5,993 nt of DNA, from assembly GCA_001800515.1 (NCBI GenBank), contig MGVN01000087.1:1-5993 (forward strand). The letters are read 5' to 3'. Position 1 is the first letter of the stretch. Every line of letters begins with the position of its first letter. Both the position numbers and the translations under genes were made by a program. The DNA is from Elusimicrobia bacterium RIFOXYB2_FULL_49_7 (GTDB taxonomy: Bacteria; Fibrobacterota; OXYB2-FULL-49-7). Shown here one piece after another: positions 4,890 to 5,993 of the stretch. Below the pieces are notes generated by a model that was not told where the DNA came from, did no database searches, and worked only from the letters and a program-made list of their open reading frames with translations.

Positions 4890-5834
4890 ATGGCTGACAA
4901 GAAAAATAATTCCCACGTTCGGTGCGGTTACTGCGGGGAGGTTGTGGCGTTGCCGGCAAGCGGCGCGGCGGCCACGCCGTGTTGCGGCCATGCCGGTGGC
5001 GACTGGCTTCCGTGGCCGTCTTTGCCCGTGCAGAAATTGCTTGAAACCGCCGCCCAGCAGCAACTAAATTCCCTGGAAACCCGCTGCGCGGCGATCGTGC
5101 TTTTGCACACGGCCGGCGAACTTATACTTGAAAATGCCGGCATGAAACTCATGGAAGTGCGGGGGGATACTCTTAAAGCATCGGATATGATCGTCGAGGT
5201 ATTCCCGGGCGAAAATACGGCGGTGCAATTGTACAACAAGCTGAGCGATTGCCCGCTGGACAGGTTGTGGGAATTAAAAGACCTCACAGAATTTATGCAC
5301 GCCTGGGAACGCCTGGCCGCATCGCGCAATAAAATTATAGGCGGCACCCATAAAGACGGCGTTGCCGACGAAGAAGAAACCGTAAAAACGGTATTAAAAT
5401 TTTTCCGTAACGCGTTTTCCGCCCTGCACAACGACGTACAGCGCCAGGTGCGCAAGCGCAACATCCAGCAGGAGAAAAACAAGGCCGCGCCGAGCATTCT
5501 TATCGTCGAAGATGAGGAACTGGTCTGCGCCCACATGGCCCGTTTTTTCGAACGCCAGGGGATGCGCGTGCTTACGACGGGCAGCGGCAAGGAAGCCATA
5601 GAACTTTACCGTCAACGTATGCCGGCCTACGTGTTTTTAGACGTTGTTCTGACGGACAGCGACGGCATCAGCGTTCTTAAAACTCTTCTGACGATAAACC
5701 CCAAAGCGCGCATATACATGGTAACCGGCATAGACGGAGAAGCGTTTACAAAAGTGGCCCTCTCGCACGGCGCGCTGGGGCATTTCCCCAAACCCATACA
5801 ACTAAAAGATTTAATGCGCGTATTCAACGAATAA
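4890..5834 (+). CDS. Response-regulator-like protein: N-terminal cysteine cluster, unknown middle region, C-terminal receiver domain (314 aa)
   Basis: The C-terminal part (about 202-314) is a CheY-like receiver. Its acidic pocket is E207-D208 (in ILIVEDEE), the phospho-acceptor is D251 (in YVFLDVVL), the switch Thr is T279 (in YMVTG) and the conserved Lys is K301 (in FPKP). It should be phosphorylated by a histidine kinase not found here. The N-terminus has CGYC (12-15) and CCGH (31-34), a pattern that could bind zinc like a short ribbon. Residues of about 45-195 are mostly helical with no family I recognise, ending in a charged, coiled-coil-like linker (about 183-199). The receiver is last and no DNA-binding or enzymatic output domain follows, so output must come from the front or middle. 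ATG at 4890 has AAGG about 6 nt upstream. It sits 23 nt after tRNA-Ser and is probably on the same transcript. Confidence 0.88.
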   Translation: MADKKNNSHVRCGYCGEVVALPASGAAATPCCGHAGGDWLPWPSLPVQKLLETAAQQQLNSLETRCAAIVLLHTAGELILENAGMKLMEVRGDTLKASDMIVEVFPGENTAVQLYNKLSDCPLDRLWELKDLTEFMHAWERLAASRNKIIGGTHKDGVADEEETVKTVLKFFRNAFSALHNDVQRQVRKRNIQQEKNKAAPSILIVEDEELVCAHMARFFERQGMRVLTTGSGKEAIELYRQRMPAYVFLDVVLTDSDGISVLKTLLTINPKARIYMVTGIDGEAFTKVALSHGALGHFPKPIQLKDLMRVFNE

Positions 5835-5843
5835 AAATATCCC

Positions 5844-5872
5844 TTGTAAATTTTTGCAAGGTTGATTATAAT
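5844..5872 (+). promoter_or_regulatory. Sigma-70-type promoter downstream of the receiver-protein gene
   Basis: The -35-like TTGTAA (5844-5849), a 17-bp spacer and a perfect -10 TATAAT (5867-5872) point rightward, with a start of transcription near 5879. It would serve a gene or RNA that begins in the last 110 bases or beyond the edge. The -35 overlaps a small hairpin (CCTTG/CAAGG, 5842-5861) that may also help end the upstream transcript. Confidence 0.6.
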
Positions 5873-5968
5873 TCTCTTGTACCCTCCGACCGGCTCGCGT
5901 TTTTTTAAGGCTTACACCGAAGACGTGACTACTAGAAAAAATATCAGTCAACATTTATAAGGCCTGCT

Positions 5969-5993
5969 TTGCATTACATCCTGCTCGCGCTAC
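5969..5993 (+). CDS. Possible start of a further gene, cut by the right edge
   Basis: TTG at 5969 is preceded by AAGG (5959-5962) at a spacing of 6 nt and opens a frame reading (M)HYILLAL, a hydrophobic run such as begins a signal peptide or membrane segment. It lies about 90 nt after the predicted start of transcription from the 5844-5872 promoter. Only eight codons are visible and TTG is a rarer start, so this is tentative. The remaining stretch 5873-5968 shows no recognisable RNA family. Confidence 0.25.

Noticed and set aside
5842..5861. Terminator for the receiver-protein gene
   Set aside because: The stem is short (CCTTG/CAAGG plus A-T pairs) and is followed by TTGATTATAA rather than a T-run; the same bases fit a promoter better.

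Overview
The window looks like a stretch of a Gram-negative bacterial chromosome of moderate GC content. A full ParABS partition locus is present, a signal-peptide-bearing probable outer-membrane barrel implies an outer membrane, and the promoters are near-consensus sigma-70 types with 17-bp spacers. The DUF4416 protein and the gene order recall poorly cultured lineages such as Elusimicrobiota or Omnitrophota, but that placement is a guess and the sequence does not prove it.

Left part (1-3700, minus strand): a compact run of seven genes reads leftwards from a strong promoter (3745-3773). In order of transcription these are a YdjM/DUF457-like polytopic membrane protein; a DUF4416 protein; two tandem, paralogous proteins of 70 and 68 aa, each with one membrane segment; a perfect consensus parS site; parA; a 152-aa membrane-anchored protein of unknown function; a long hairpin; and parB, which runs off the left edge. 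Genes overlap or lie within a few bases of each other except around parS and upstream of parB. parA and parB are normally adjacent, so the membrane-protein gene between them and the duplicated mini-membrane genes in front of parS are the most unusual content. A membrane-linked segregation or origin-anchoring module is a reasonable hypothesis but remains inference.

Middle (3701-4034): a divergent intergenic region dominated by a roughly 170-bp imperfect foldback. Its ends lie against, and partly include, the -35 boxes of two outward-facing promoters, one for the par-containing operon and one for the rightward gene.

Right part (4035-5993, plus strand): an exported, probably outer-membrane beta-barrel protein of 216 aa; a tRNA-Ser(UGA) gene with an extended -10 promoter whose -10 box sits inside an inverted repeat; a 314-aa protein that follows the tRNA by 23 nt and joins an N-terminal cysteine cluster, an unrecognised middle region and a C-terminal receiver domain; and a further promoter followed by a possible start of another gene at the right edge. 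No CRISPR array, rRNA gene or transposase was seen.
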